In this document: positions 48,690 through 63,600 of the stretch, in pieces
How positions within the stretch are numbered: the first letter of the stretch is position 1
Layout of the letters: the number at the start of each line of letters is the position of its first letter
DNA from: Polytrichum commune
Lineage: Eukaryota; Streptophyta; Polytrichopsida; Polytrichales; Polytrichaceae
Length of the DNA: 64,000 nt
Assembly (NCBI GenBank): GCA_950295325.1
Contig: OX485807.1
Span: 48,016,440 to 48,080,439 of the forward strand
Direction of reading: 5' to 3'
Program-made: the position numbers and the translations under genes
The notes under the pieces: generated by a model
Database searches by the model: none
What the model was told of the DNA's origin: nothing
The model's input: only the letters and a program-made list of their open reading frames with translations

Positions 48690-49165
48690 ATGAGGCCAAT
48701 GTTCAGGTTAAACTAATGTATCCTAATATCCTAGCACTAGTGTGATCAATATTATTATGATGTCTTTGCCTAGGTTACACAATGTTAAGCAACTTGACCA
48801 TAAGTGTAGGCACATGAGGAGTTTCCGCCAAAATATATAGTGGGAGTAATTTGTGGATTACATAGTGTAATCACATGCTTGCTAATATCTTAATTTTAGT
48901 ATGGACAATAATAGTATGAGATCTTTGCCTAGATTATATTATAGTCAACAAATTGACCATAAGGATAAACTCATGACACATGAAGATTAAGTTGGTCCAA
49001 CTTATATGACACATGATGAGTTTACACCAAAAATTATAATGGGAGTGATTTGTGGATTACATAGTGTAACCACATGCTTACTAATATCTTAGTATTAGTA
49101 TGGATAATAATAGTATGGTATCTTTGCCTAGAATACAATAGTCAACAAGTTGACCATAAGTGTAC
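48690..49165 (+). repeat. Three diverged tandem units, 160-200 bp
   Basis: Each unit has the order CTAATATC..AG, GTATG, TCTTTGCCTAG, AGTCAACAA.TTGACCATAAG and ACACA. Spacing between CTTTGCCTAG words is about 160 and 199 bp. No ORF. Confidence 0.6.
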
Positions 49166-51667
49166 ACACAAGACACATTTATGTATCAACATAAAGAACA
49201 CATAATATCATTCATATTTTGAACATTTCGATTGGCCACCATCTCAAAAATGGTTTACACGCACACACACAAGGCTATGTTTTGAGTTGGTCGACAAACT
49301 ACATTTGAACACCATGTCACACAAAAGTGAAAATACATGACAACTTGTAAGAAAAAGGGTGAGAAAACCTCGTCTAATTCCAATACTGATCATTCTTCTC
49401 AATCCAAGTGGTCCACAAGGTGATACCTCCCCTAGAAAACCCTTGAGGAGGGGAAGGTGGTTATTGTCCGTCCTTTTGGTTGGTATGAATAATAGAGAAA
49501 CTTTATTAAGGCAAGGATGAACATGCTCCTATTCTTATAAATCATACACTAACCCTATTTTCATTATTGGTTGTGTCTTGTGGGAAGAGAGCTAAGCAAT
49601 GATCGGGGAGGACTAACAGTTAGCTACAATTGAACAAGTTGAGTTTGTGAAATAACCAATTGAAGTTTGAGACTTCAAGATAATTACCGATCACTTTAGA
49701 GGAATTTATGGAATATACCTCAAATTAATATAGAAAAACCTAAAGATGTCAACATGTAACCGGTCGGACTTGCAAACACTAGGATGTCAACCAATTATGC
49801 CCAAAACATTTCCCAATCACTGGAGCTAAGGGTGGTTTTTGATGTGGGTCAAAGTTTGGCAGTCAACCAAGATTAATCACATGTGGTGTTAACTTAGTAA
49901 CTCTCCCTTCAAGTGGAGTCCAGTTACAAGTAATTGTTATTGATGTCAATTGGTTTCTAAATTGAGCCAAAGTTTGGTTTTGGTTGGATAACCAACCTTG
50001 AGTGACCTTGTGTGATCTGCTAACACATAACACTCTTTCGACTAGCTGCTTATTTAGGGCCACTTCACACTACGGCCATCCAAGTCAAGAGGTCGTGGGA
50101 TTGAGTGGCCAAACTTTGTTTAGAGTCCAAAGAAATGGCCTAAAAATAACCAATAAAATATAGTAATTGGAGCCTTGAGCTAGGCATAGTGTGAAGCCTC
50201 CAAAGGCCAAGCCCACAATCCAAACCTTTGGCCATGAACTCCCATGGCCTCTTCACTTGAACGGCCGTAGTGTGAAGCCTCCAAAGGCCAAGCCTAAAGT
50301 CCAAACCCAAAGGAGCATCCCACTTTATTCCTTGCCCAAAACAACCCCTCCAATCTAACAACCAAGATCTTGTCAATGATTGATTTTTTTATGCAAAAAT
50401 CCGACGACCTCTCAACCATAATTTGGGTTTCCATTCCTGTCCAATACAAACCTCCTTTGAGAGTCCACCACCTTCGTCAAAAAGCAAGCCTTGTACATTG
50501 CAACCACCTTCAGATTTTGACCTTAGTGTCAACAGTCCAGAGGCCGAACTCTTGGTTTCTTGCAATCTGAATGGTTTCGAAAAGTCTCTCCGCGTTTGTT
50601 GTGTGTCAACACATGCAAGGACTCTTTCTGTGTCGGCCACAGCTTGCTGCTAGCCCTCTGCTAGTGCATTCAAGGTCTTCATTCGTCTTGCTGCTCTTCT
50701 CTCTCCACCCTCACAACAACCTGCTAAAGCAGCGCACTTTGTTGCTAATTTACATTCAGCAGCTGTTGGCCATTTGGTGAGGGTCATGTGCACACTGGAA
50801 TGTGGAGCTCAGGCTAGTGCTGGAAGTGGCTTTGATGAGGGGACCTCCAGAGCAGAATATGTAGGGAAGCTGCCGGTTAAGTGATACCGACAGACTGGGA
50901 GCTAGTGATTTGAGATTTTTCTTGTCCTTTGAGCAAACTGTTTTTTCAACACTCAGGTACGAGCAGCTTCTCAGCATATCTTTAACCTTGCTGTGCGCCT
51001 TCATGTCAAGACACAACTTGGTAATTGTGAAGCATGTGACGAGGCTCTAATTTATCGTGCAGTCTAACTTGTTGCTCGTTCTCTTATCTGCTTTTCGACA
51101 GCCGGACCAAAAAGAAAAACGAGCGGGGAAGTACCTCTTGGGTAAATTTGGTGGAACCTCCAAACCCCCGCAGAACCTTTTATACGGCGAACAAATGTAG
51201 GAAAGCCTCTTAATATAGGAGAATAATGCCACGGCTGGTCATGCAATGTGGTCGTTGATCAGGTTTCTCGAAATTGCTGTGTGGTGTCTCGAAATTTGCA
51301 GGTGATTTGTCGAAATTTCAAATTTTTGTTCGCTCAACTCAATCTGTTCTCTCGTAATTCAGAATATATACTCATTAAGTACCTGTCAGGTCCACAGACG
51401 GGATAAGCATTTCGGAGGATTGACACAGATTCCTTGTACAAGATCGGATGATGATAGGAAAGCATAGCTCAGCAGGAAAAAATAAAATAAAATAGATAGG
51501 TTGGTTTATGTTCTTGGAACGTGAGGTTTCTGGTCTCTTATCATTCCTTTCAAGGGTTCAAGTGCAGACGACTCACTCACACTTTCAATGCAAGTGTCTA
51601 AGATTAACAGATGTTGGCTTCATCAGGACGTGAAGCCCTCCTCATGACACTGCACAGCCAGCTTCAA

Positions 51668-54600
51668 ATGGGTTCACCACTCAGGCACCACTTAGTGGTG
51701 CTGGCTCTCCTCTTGTTACTCACAGATTTTGACGTCTGTAATGGCGGCCTTCGTTTGTCGCCATCTGGTGAGCCTCGTGCACCCCATAGCCACTGAATGT
51801 ATGCTGCAAGGATGTAAGAAGGATTGCTTAGGAGTAATTGAGGCTATCCCCGACAAATTTTAACTTCATTCCTGTTGACAGGGAGTTACAAGGTCGAGAA
51901 ATGTTTGGGCCTCGTGACACCTTTGTTTGTACGAGACTTCTCTTTGTACACACAGACTCTGATATACAAGGACCAACATAGATCATTGGTGTTTACTCAT
52001 TCGATAGCATGATTGCTAACCAAGTAATGTATTTCGTTAGAGAAGTAAACACCATCAATTTCAGGACATATTCCAGGAGCCTGTTTCTCCTCAAGGACAG
52101 CCAATGTCTTTGGTTACTCTAGTGTTTTGGTTACACACAAACACCCATCACGTGCACAACTGAAGGAAGTGTTTTGTTTGATGAGTTTCATATCCTTGGG
52201 TTAATTATGGGCTTGGCAAGTGAGCCATTGATTTAATTAAACAATAAAATGTTGCAGAGAAAGCGATGGTCAGCATCTTTGAAGCGTGGAATGGGAGCAA
52301 TCCAAACTTGTCAAAAGTACTAAATTGGTCACTGCAAAATGACCCATGTGCCGATTGGATTGGATGTGCTTGTGGCTATTCTAATGGTTCAGCAGGTCAA
52401 GATGTTACTGCCATATTGTAAGTAATGTAACACCATCCTTCTAATGTCGAGCTTGATTAGTGGGACCTCCCTATTGAAAATACATTTATTAGAGAACTAC
52501 ATTGGAAAACTTGGGTGACATTCTAGCTTGTCCTACTAGGATGGGTGGGCCAAGCTAGCTTGGGATAGGCTGATTCATGATTTAGCACAATGGATCCCAT
52601 GTGCATACCATATTTTAGATTTTGCATTCTTTCACAGTTTGAGAGGTGGAAAGAGAAGGTCCCAAAAGTTTTACTTAACTTTCAAAATTGGATCCAATAC
52701 ATGGCGGCCTCACGAGCTATTAATAGAAATTTTGTCAAGAAGGAACAAATATGGTTTTGTCGCTCTTTGAGGGACTACAAAGATAAGTTTATCTACAAGA
52801 GATTTTGAACATGTTTTTGATGATTTGAAGACCTAGAGGGATAATGGAAAGAGGCCTCCAAAGAATTTCTAGTGTTAATGAAGGGTGCCTTATGGTGCAT
52901 AACTACCCGCCAAAAAAGGAAGGGGGAGAATCTTAATAATTGGCCCTGAGCCGTTGGTCGGTTCCATAATCGTGTGGTGCACATTTCCCTGAAGAATTTT
53001 ACACTCAATAAGGTCCTTGGGATGGGGCCTTCCGTAAAAGCAGGTCAACCCTTGGGTGGACCCTTGTTCATGGAATGTCCTCGCCCTAGGGTCTCATCTA
53101 CTACATATATAATGTCATAGTAGTATTTAGTCTAGCAACCTTAACATAATGATTGATTATGAAATCAAGGCCCAACTCTAGTGAAAAAACTCCTTACACT
53201 TTGGTGTTAAACAAGGACATGCAATTTGCATACCTTACACCTGGTCCAATAGTATCGAGTATAGAGAGAGAGACTAAATACTATTCAAAGTCGCATGCCT
53301 GAATGTAAACATGAGGTGGGTTTTGTGGAGCATGAGAAGGCTCCTACCTCCTGTTGGACCTCCTGTTGGAGGCGATCATTTTGATAACCAAAAAGAAGAA
53401 TCTAAGAATGATCTGATAACCAATGATCATATATGTTATTTGGTGTATGTGGGTGTGTGTATCCGTTGGTATTGGTATCTTTGTGTAGGGTTGTGAGCAT
53501 CAATCCCCCTCACCCTTCGATTGCGTCCTAGTCCGGGTGAGGGATCATGAGCTACATTCCATTACGCAATCACAAGTGCAAGCAAAGAAAAGATTGAGAG
53601 AAGTGGTGTATATAACACCTTTTTCTTATTAATCATGCTAGCATTCACAAATGCTTGACCATACCATGTCAATTGTCCATGAAACCATTCACTTCTCTTC
53701 CCATCCTAACCTACTAGCACCGGTACACCACAAGAGGGTAATCCAGCGTGTATCCTATCTTGCAACCCACAACCATCTACAACCTCCCATCCAACCGCTA
53801 CTCCCTTACCCTTCATGAACCCACTTACTGGTCCTAGCACCTACTGAACCCGTAGACTATTCCCTGGTTGACTAAACAGCTGCAACAGAGAAGCCTATTC
53901 CTATAATTCCCAACACCCACAATTGCTTCGGGAGCGCCCAAGGCATCAACACCTGAGTGGCGTTCCGAGTTACTCCGCAAAACTGTTGCAGTCCCGGTTG
54001 ATGGCCGAAGAATCTCTTCCTAACCTTCACCGCTCCCTTCTCTGCCCCAACTGTCGTCCGCTGCAGAGTCACCCGGTGCCGACCTGGCCGAAGGAGATAC
54101 CAGCTTGATCCATCCTTCCCTTGCTCTTCGCCGTTGTCACGCACCCCCTCACCTGCACATCCAACTTACCCTCTATCCCAGCAGACTCCGGAGATTACAA
54201 GTTCACAATACAGAGAAGAGCCGCACTTCTTTTAAGCACAAGACACCACACCACCTCTAACCTCAGGAGGTAATTACATATGGTTACCACCAGCTTAAGT
54301 GATTAGGAGGCAGATGTCTTCGTTAGCAGCTGGAAACAGGTGTGCCGTTCTCCCAGATACTTGTTGAATGGACGAAGGAGGCCAACACAATGCAATCAAA
54401 AACTAGCTCAACACCCACAAGTCTTGGGTTCCGCAGAACAAGATTGGGTTGCACCCAATGGTCATTGCGTGCATCACGTTCTCCAGGAGCAAGGCGTCAC
54501 CATCAACGAGCATAGTCCCCAATACCAGTGCGAATGAATTCTCACAGGACAGTTCACCTATCATCTCCAAGATGAATGCGATTGAGGCACCGAGAAACAC

Positions 54601-57600
54601 TAGCAGAGCAGGATCGAATCAGGCGAACGGTACAGAAATTGCTTCCTGACCACCACACTCCACCCATCAGGGGAGGAAGAATCAGCAGCAGCCCTGAGGA
54701 TAAATGCCGAAGCGTTCGTTCTATTATTCCCCATCTACACCCCTACCAATCCGTCAGTCTCCTATCTAGACCACACGACATCATTAATTGTAACTTGTTA
54801 GATACTGTATTAAACTAGAAACATGCTAAGAACAACCTCAACATGGAACACCATACAACAAATTTTTAACATGTTACACAATCTTTGCATTTAAGCCATA
54901 CTCATTTGTTATTCCACATTTTTGTATATATAAGTTAGCAACTTGGGAGTTTTTACAAGGCAAGGCCAACGGGCACATGTTCATGTGAGGGGGCGACCAA
55001 GTTCCATAGTCTTTGCTTATCTAAGTTATTTGTGCTATTTTGTCTAGAGTCAAGTTGGTCACAATACTCTAAGTTTGTCCAATTTCTAGTGTGAGAATAG
55101 TCACATAAGTAATCTTATCAATTGAGGAAAAATTGACTCCAAATTATATTATTGATAGTTATGTGTTTTTCAGAGATATGGGAAGCAATCATCTTGAAGG
55201 AACTTTGGATGTTATCTCAAACATTCCATCAAATCTTCAATATTTGTAAGAAGCTCTTGCATTTCTTTTGTTGAGGACTTCTTTCCTTCATACGTAATAT
55301 CTATGATCGCATTGAAAAGGCATCATATCCTCTTTCAATGTTTTTTGAAGCCTAAATATTGCAATGTAGATTCATGCTTAACTAGCATAATGATTGGCCA
55401 ACATATAGAAGTGAATTGCATTCCCTACTTTAAAACTGCTAATGGCCAACACATGTGGAACATGTGATTCATATAACGTGGAGACTTGTTCCAAATCACC
55501 ATTACGAATCCATATAAATGTATTGTGCTTGATTGGTATTAGGGATTTGAGCAATAACCGGTTTATTGGAGGGGTGCCATTCAACAATTCCAACATGACT
55601 CTTGAATATTTGTGAGATATATAACCTTTGCAAAGTTGCAATATGAATTTGTTTTATGAAATGAGTGTATAACCTATGCAAAGTTACGATATGGTCTTAT
55701 TATATGGAATGAGGGTCCTTACCATTTTTTATCCATGTGACGGTAGATGTGTAATGTATGTGTACATTCACAATTTGAGGTGACTTGTTATGAACATGAT
55801 TAGAATTGATACTTACATAAAGAATCTATTTCTTCATTCTGTTATACCATAGAACATCATAAAACTAACACATTTATTATATCCATGTAAACCAGAGACT
55901 TGTCTAATAACCAACTCAACGGGAGTATTGATTTCATATGGGGATTGCAATCGAATCTGGAAACCATGTAAGGTGATTGTACTTCTAATCATGTATGTTA
56001 TTTTCAATTGAATCAAGATCACCTCAAACAACATAAATTGAAGACAAATGTCCTAAAACTCATTGAAGAACCTAATTAGCATGAAAGGTGGTGAAGTAAA
56101 CATGTTCATTTCAATAGAAACAAACGACATCTTTGTGAACTTTTCCTGTAGTAGAGTATTTGTTACAATAAGGTCCAAACCTTTAAATCAGTAGAGGACT
56201 GCAAGGCCGATTACAGATCATTGTGGTCCTTATTATGTTACAAATAACATCATCTGCCCTTACAAATTGACGTATAAGTTAATTTTCTCCAAAGTGGACC
56301 TAGATAAATAATTGTCGGATTGACAAATACAGAGTGAGATGCAATTGCATTGAAGACCTCATGGCCATTATATGGCTTTCAATAACTTTCTGTTTTTGCA
56401 TGAGTGTTGATGCGACCTTATATTTGCTTAAATGAACAACGTCACATACCTATTTCTATTCTCCTGTATTTCACCTTTGAAATATATAAAAAACCAAGTT
56501 TATATATCATAAATATCCATGCATACTTTCCAACTACAAACGTGTCATCTAAATCCCATGCTTGGCCTGAATGAAGTTTGTTCTGAGCCTTTTTTGAGAG
56601 TAGTGGTGATTTAAAGTCTTTAAACCTTGTCATTATTTTTCCCAGAGAAACAGAGTGGCCCTTTCAGGGTTATGAGCAAATTAGATTCTAAACAATGTTG
56701 TACCCTGCTCTTTGGTTTCTCAATGTTGAGATGTGCACCATTGTACAAATTATGTGAGGCAAACGTAGCCACCTCAACTCATCAAATATTTTAGCATCCT
56801 TCAACTGTGTATTCAAAATAGATTTACCTTTATGTAGGTATTGTGCAAATGAAAGTTCTTCTAGCTATATATGATTGGGAACCTGTTCATAGAAAATTGT
56901 GGTTTTCTTTGGTATTCATAGATTATTTGCGTTATTGACAGATATTTGGGAAACAACTCTTTCAGTGGAGGTATTCCAATGATTATCTCTTCACCGCTAA
57001 AAATCTTGTGAGATTTTCAACCCATAACAACTTGCGTTTGTATAAGTTTATATATTAGAGGATTTATGATTGCTATTCTTCAAGTAATTCTCTGGTCACC
57101 CAATGAGTTCTAAGTCTCAACATGGGTTTCAAAGATGGCTTAGTCAATGAGACTAGAAACTAGGGCTAATTCTGGTGAAAATAGCCACCCACTCATTGAC
57201 TTTAGCCACTCCTTGACCTATGAAGACAACTCTCAAACAACTTCTCAAAGTATGTTGTCCTAAAGTGGTATGTGATCTTAAATGGTTTCTAGCATAAAAG
57301 TGTACATTCAAGTCTGAAGTGTACCTACATGAAAGAAAACCATTTAAGAAAGTCTATGAGCACCACTTCGAAGAATTCACTTTCATTTAAAAAACAACAT
57401 GACCAACTCTCATGTTCCTCATTTGGATTTGCTAATGTGTTCATGTAAGCGTTCTTGGATTGTCAAACCCCCTGCATCTATTGGAATGTTGGAAGTGTTC
57501 ACTGTAGGCATACTTGCCTTGTTGTAAAGGGCTCATGAAGGAATTTGTGGGAAACATACACCTAAGATATGTTGCCCTATTATAGAGGACTACATCATGG

Positions 57601-60600
57601 GCAATTGTTGCTAATTATCTACATTAATATTTTGCATGAAGGTAAACTATATGTTTAATTGTTTCCTAGTAGAGTTGGGTTAAAGAACAGTAAAGTAGAG
57701 AACTCTTGATCCTTGCACATGTTTAAGTAATAGCAATTCCAAACAATATACTAACTTTGATTTTTGTGAAAAAAAGTATAAACATTTAAATACCATGTTG
57801 ATCTACAAAGTCAAGCAATTTGTTTTGAAAAAGAAAATCTCAAAGAAAGTCTACATATCTTAGAAGATGGTGCAAGTGGGTGTGCAAGTGGTCATATTGA
57901 ACAAGTAATTGTTATAATTTTCTTTGAATATGATAAATTACATTGGAATGATGAATTTCTACAAAATTATTTGATGATGACCTCAAGTGTATAATGAACT
58001 TGATCAAGGTGAAAGACATGCACTCAAGTCTTTTAAAGAAAGTTACGAGTCATTAGAGTTAAGAGTTAAGTTTCAATTTCCAGACTCATAACACTAATGA
58101 CTCTAATGACTCATAACTTATTAAAAGAAAATTATGAATCATTAGAGTCATCAGAGTTATAAGTTACGACAATCGTTTAAAGAAGTTATAAGTCATTAGA
58201 GTCATTAGAGTTAATCTAATGACTCATAACCTTCTTTATATGTTGTTAAAGAAAGTTATGCACATTAGAGTTAGGATTCTGCATAACTTTCTTTAACAAA
58301 ATTAAATCTTTTGAGAATATATGTTGACTATGATGGAACCACTCAACAAATTCTTATGTGATTGCAGTGACGTAAGCAACAACAAACTTGGTGAAGTGGA
58401 CTTCTTCAATCTGCCCCTTAATCTTACTCATTTGTAAGATTATTTGTTCTCTAATTTGTTCTATTGTATTTGATACCCTTCATAAACAAAAATTATTCTT
58501 GACAATATACTAACCATTTAACTTTCAAAACCAAAAGAGAATAAAAAAATTGCAGAAGTGAAAGATTACATGTATGGAAGCAAATAGATTTTAAGAGCTC
58601 TATTATTATTTATTAAGAGGTTTCCATTTATTGGTTATGTGATATTGTTGGGATCTAAATAGCAACAACATAGATGACTTTTGAACTTATATGGATGGAA
58701 AACTGTGACCTTTCATATTTATAAGATCCTTGATAATTGTAACAGGAAATCATATTTATGACATCGGTTAGGCTATGTCTTAGAATGCCTTCCGTTTACT
58801 AGAACTTATTGAGGAATGAAATGTGAAAAAAAATCTCAAGAGTAAAACAATATAATCATATGCTTTGCAAATACATACACCCTTTTCAACAACAAGCTAA
58901 GAGGACAAGTGGAGTTAAAAGGATTGAATGGTTATGCACTTTGAAACTTGTTGAACTATTAATTTCATAATTTGCATCAAATTAAAACTTGCATGGGTCT
59001 TGTCTCATATTCATGAATATTGTAGTTTAGAGAATACATAAATACATTAGGACCAGAACTATAATGAATTGTTGCTCGTTTCACAGTACATGTACACCAA
59101 ATCAAACATATCAATTTTTTTTTATATATGTACATGATTCATTGTCTTATGTTATTGCAGAGATGTAAGCAACAACAATCTAAGTGGTGTACTAGACTTT
59201 TCCGTGTTTGGTGGTGAAATGTCTTATATGTAAGATTCAGACCTTTTGATATAGAAATTATAGTTTTTGCTTGTTTCAAGCATTCATGCATGCAATGTTT
59301 TTTTTGAGAAGCATACCTATGAATTTAGTGCAATGATTAAATATAACTTGTATATCAACTATTGTGTGCAATGTATTCATACTGAACGGTCTAGGTTGAC
59401 AAGTGATTGAGTATTTGCACCAAACATTACAGAAAACTTTCTACATATCTAGATTTCAAGAAATGGTTTGGAGTGTACACTTCTCATTTCATTCAATTAA
59501 GAGAGATTACACTCATTAATAGGATTCCTTGCAATATTGTGGACTTCAGAAATCTCAGTCACAATCATTTCAACACCATGACTAGCATGCAACCTGGCTT
59601 GGTTCAAAATTTCATAACCATGGATCTCTCCAACAATGAGTTTGAAAGCTTTACAATTTCCTCGGAGTTTCTACCACAATTGACATCGTTGTAAGTCTCA
59701 TAGACCATCATCTTGACTTTGATATGTGACATGAATATGCTACATTTATATGTTTTCTACATTTTACGTGAAGGTAATCTAAGAGTATGTATTGGAACTA
59801 ACCAATCATAGTCCTTTTGTGTTTGCAATGTGGGGCTAGGTACATGACAAACAACCTATTGAATAATGACTTTCCAATGGAGCAATTTTTGAAGTCCGCG
59901 GGTATAGAAAAATTGTAAGCAAGCATGCCCCAATCAAATGTTTGAATGTTGTTTTTAATACATGCTATTAAATGTTGGTTGTTCAATTCAAGAAGATCAC
60001 ATAGTACGAAACATAACATGTCAGTTTAAAATTTTCATGACTCACATAAATTCTCATTCATAAGTTGTTAACTTTAGTCTAGTTGATTAAATTGAATATT
60101 GATGCCTCTACTACATTTGTGCAGATATTTTGATTACAATCGATTCACTTCCTTGACACTTCCAAATACCAATGTTTCCGGTTTTAAACTATCAACACTC
60201 TCTTTAGTGGGAAATAACATATTTAAAGTCAGTTATTCAAAGTCTGGGCCATTTGCAGAAGCATTAATTGGGAGCCAAAATATTCTATTGTAAGTGCAAC
60301 ATTAACCATGAGACTTTGTTTTCATTTTAATGTACCCAACTTACATCGTTGAATCACCTTTGGTTGGTAGACTGTATTTTCTAGGATATTATTTAACAAC
60401 TATATGTGCACATAATGATATGGATATTATTGACCAAGTGAAAGAGTTTTGTGACAATTTGATAATTAATTATGTATTCTTCACGTAATGTTTTGGGAAA
60501 ACTCATTGATATAAACACATGTGATTTTCTTCTAGCTTAGGAGGAAATCCATATTGCAACAATATCGACTCAAATATTAAATCAAGTGTGTGTCGATTTA

Positions 60601-63600
60601 GTGAATCTTCTCCACTCCTTCTAGGTAATATTGACCTTCTCAAACATACTAGATCTCTGAATCGAAATAAGTAAAATGTGCAAGTTACAATTAATACAAA
60701 TTTTTGGAGGTAGAAAACAATTCAAACCCGTATTTTTATGTAGACATATTGAATGAACTTGCTTAATTGTATAGCATCCAATTCAAAGGTGATGTTGAAG
60801 ATGCTACATTTTGTGAAATTAATTTGTGTTACAAATCATTATATTAAATATGATATTTAGGGTTTGATTATATTTAATGTTGTTACCATCCTACCTTGCT
60901 AAACCCTGATTCTCAATTCTTTGACAATTAGTATTAGCAAATATGTTAAAAGATGTGCTAAAATTCTCCTTTGATCATTGTTAATTTGTTTTTCGTATCC
61001 TTACTAACACTAAATTCAAACATGTTGGTTCCACATATTACCATAGTTGATATTTAATGTTTGAGTTTGCATTTAATGTTACTTACTTTCATAGGGTTAT
61101 TGACATTTAGTGTATGTGTCCATATTTAGTGTATCAAATACTAAATATCCTTTCTAGTGTAGTGTTACAAACCCCTAATTTGGAACCTCTTACCAACTTT
61201 GAATGTAGTTACAACAAAAAGTCCAAGATTGAAGATTGTGTTCTCAACGATAGGAGCCGTCTTCTTTTTGGTGATGGTGGCATTTGGGCTAATAATAAGA
61301 AAATTATACAAGAAGAACTTAGCCTATCGTGACCTTGAACAAGGTGAGCACTATGCTTTTCCTCCTACTTTGTTTGTGATGTTTATACATGTTGCAAGAC
61401 ATCAATAATTGCAAAAGTTTCTCTTACTAGAAATTGAAGAATTTAGTTGTTCAAAATTTTGAATTTAGTGAAGATGTGCAATTTGGTGGAACCTTTGGTT
61501 TGATTTATTATTTATAGAGCTAAAAATTGATTTGTACTTTAAAATTATGACAAACTCAAAATATCTAATTCTGAATATGTACCCTATGCTAATAGGTTAT
61601 TAGTAAGGCACCACTTGATAAGTGAAAGCTTAATTAGTTTACAAAAGCTTCCAACAAAATTGATTGTTTTTGAAGGAAACTATGATCAAATATGCGGTAT
61701 TCATGATGTGACTACAGAACTAGCAAAGCAAGATGTTAAACCAAAAATATATTCTTACAACGAGTTGAGGGTTGCAACTCGCGACTTCAATCTTGACAAC
61801 AAGCTTGGAGAAGGTGGATTTGGTGTGGTGTATAAGGTACATGGGTTAGTGGGTGGGTTCATGATGCTTTATTGTGGTTCATTGTTTGAAGAGTTTTCAA
61901 TATGAAATGGTTGATTTCTTCATTAATAAAGATTCAAATGTCCACTCCAACTTGTGATTTGCAAGAACTTGGCACATGCATTCAATCTCATTGTCTATTG
62001 TTAATGTGTTCTTCTTTGTGGAATGGTTGTTTGCAGGGGATTTTTCCGGACAACACAACTATTGCCGTGAAACGATTAATAAAGTCAAGATTGGTATTGT
62101 CAGATTTTTTCAATGAAATTGCAATTATATCATGTGTGAGGCATCGCAACTTGATAAAACTAAAGGGTTGTTGTTTGAGTGGCGACCAAAGGATATTGGT
62201 ATACGAATATGTGGAGAACAAGAACCTTGCACAAGCACTCTGGGGTATGCGTAAATATTAATTTTACCACCAAGTTGATTCTTTTTTCAAACTTTATATA
62301 CTAATCTTAGAACGATTTGTACATGTACATTGGGACCAATATTTTGATCAATATTTTTCCCTTATCAATGCTTGGCATTCAATGTTGTGTTGGAAATCAA
62401 AACAAATTGAACCGACAAATGTTGTTTTGTAGTTCATATCAGAAGATATATTGCTTTGTCTAAAGAATGTTATTGCTCAAAAAAATGAAATAAGAATTTG
62501 TATAAACAAAATCTTGACCTCTTTCGTTGTTTGCCATTTTGTTTGATGTAGATTGTCCAAACGAGAACAATCTTGAAATGAATTGGTCAAGCCGTTTGAA
62601 CATCATACTAGGTATTGCTCGAGGACTTGCTTACCTACATGAAGAAGTTCAACCACCAATTATACATCGGGATATCAAAGCACCCAATATTCTCCTTGAC
62701 AAAGACTTGAACCCAAAGATTGCTGATTTTGGGCTGGCATTTCTTTTTCCCGATTTGGATGAAGGCCAAAGTCATTACACTGGTACCATAATTGGAACAA
62801 GGTATGTCATTTTTATACTGTTAATTGGGCTTCCTAAATGTATATTCTAATCTCCATGAATTTGGCTTTACTTGTTGAATATGCTCTAATGGTTTCCTAA
62901 CAAAGAGGTAGTTAAGTTTATCAATAACCTTTATTATATTCAAGCATTTGTGGTTTTTTCCCTCAGTATGGTGCTACAATGACATGTCACCAATTCTCAC
63001 CAAATCCATTTTTAAGGATGATAACATAAATATTATATCATAGTGCTTAATTACAAAGTGATGAGCTCAACATACTTGAGTACTTGGACATTGTAGAAAT
63101 ATCTAATATGTGTTTTGTGTGTGGTTATTTTATGTCACAAAAGAGGTTATATGTCCCCTGAATATGCAAGCTTTGGCCATATTTCAACAGCAATTGATGT
63201 CTTCAGCTTTGGCATCATTATCCTTGAGATTATAAGTGGAAGGAAAAATATAGATATTGGAAAACCTCCAGAGCAACAAATTATGCTACAATGGGTACCA
63301 TTCATAACCTTGTATTGATTCTCATCATCTATTGCAATTATACTTGGTCGTTTAGCTAACCTTATGTAGGAACAATGTTAAAGAGCACATGTGAGAAGCT
63401 CTTGAAATACCATATATCTTGGAATTTACGTAGGCCAATATGCACTTGTATGTTCAATTGTGAACGTTATGATAGATTGTGGATTTGGTTGAAGTTATTA
63501 ATAGTCACACAAATATTGGTAGTTACAACCCATAACTCTAGATTACTTCTTCTTTTTTGACACAAATTGAAAATTCAATTGCAAAGAGAATCCAAAATAC

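Larger units (their letters stand above)
48184..49165. other. Segment present only in unit B
   Basis: Unit A reads ACAATAATATGACACATTTA across this point. In B about 980 bp lie between the same flanks. The segment holds two direct copies of a block with GTATGTCATATTGGCGG and TACTTAAATCCTAGTTT (near 48,250 and 48,380) around a telomere-like tract, and then three diverged units with CTTTGCCTAG at about 48,763, 48,922 and 49,121. The ends match no transposon type I can name. Confidence 0.6.

Noticed and set aside
48184-49165. Helitron in unit B
   Set aside because: The segment does begin near TC, but there is no CTRR end with a preceding hairpin and no insertion between A and T that I could confirm.
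61114-61332. 72-codon frame with [15 protein letters not shown] overlapping the membrane exon
   Set aside because: The other phase encodes the hydrophobic helix and fits the splice phase on both sides; this frame ends in a stop and gives no known motif.
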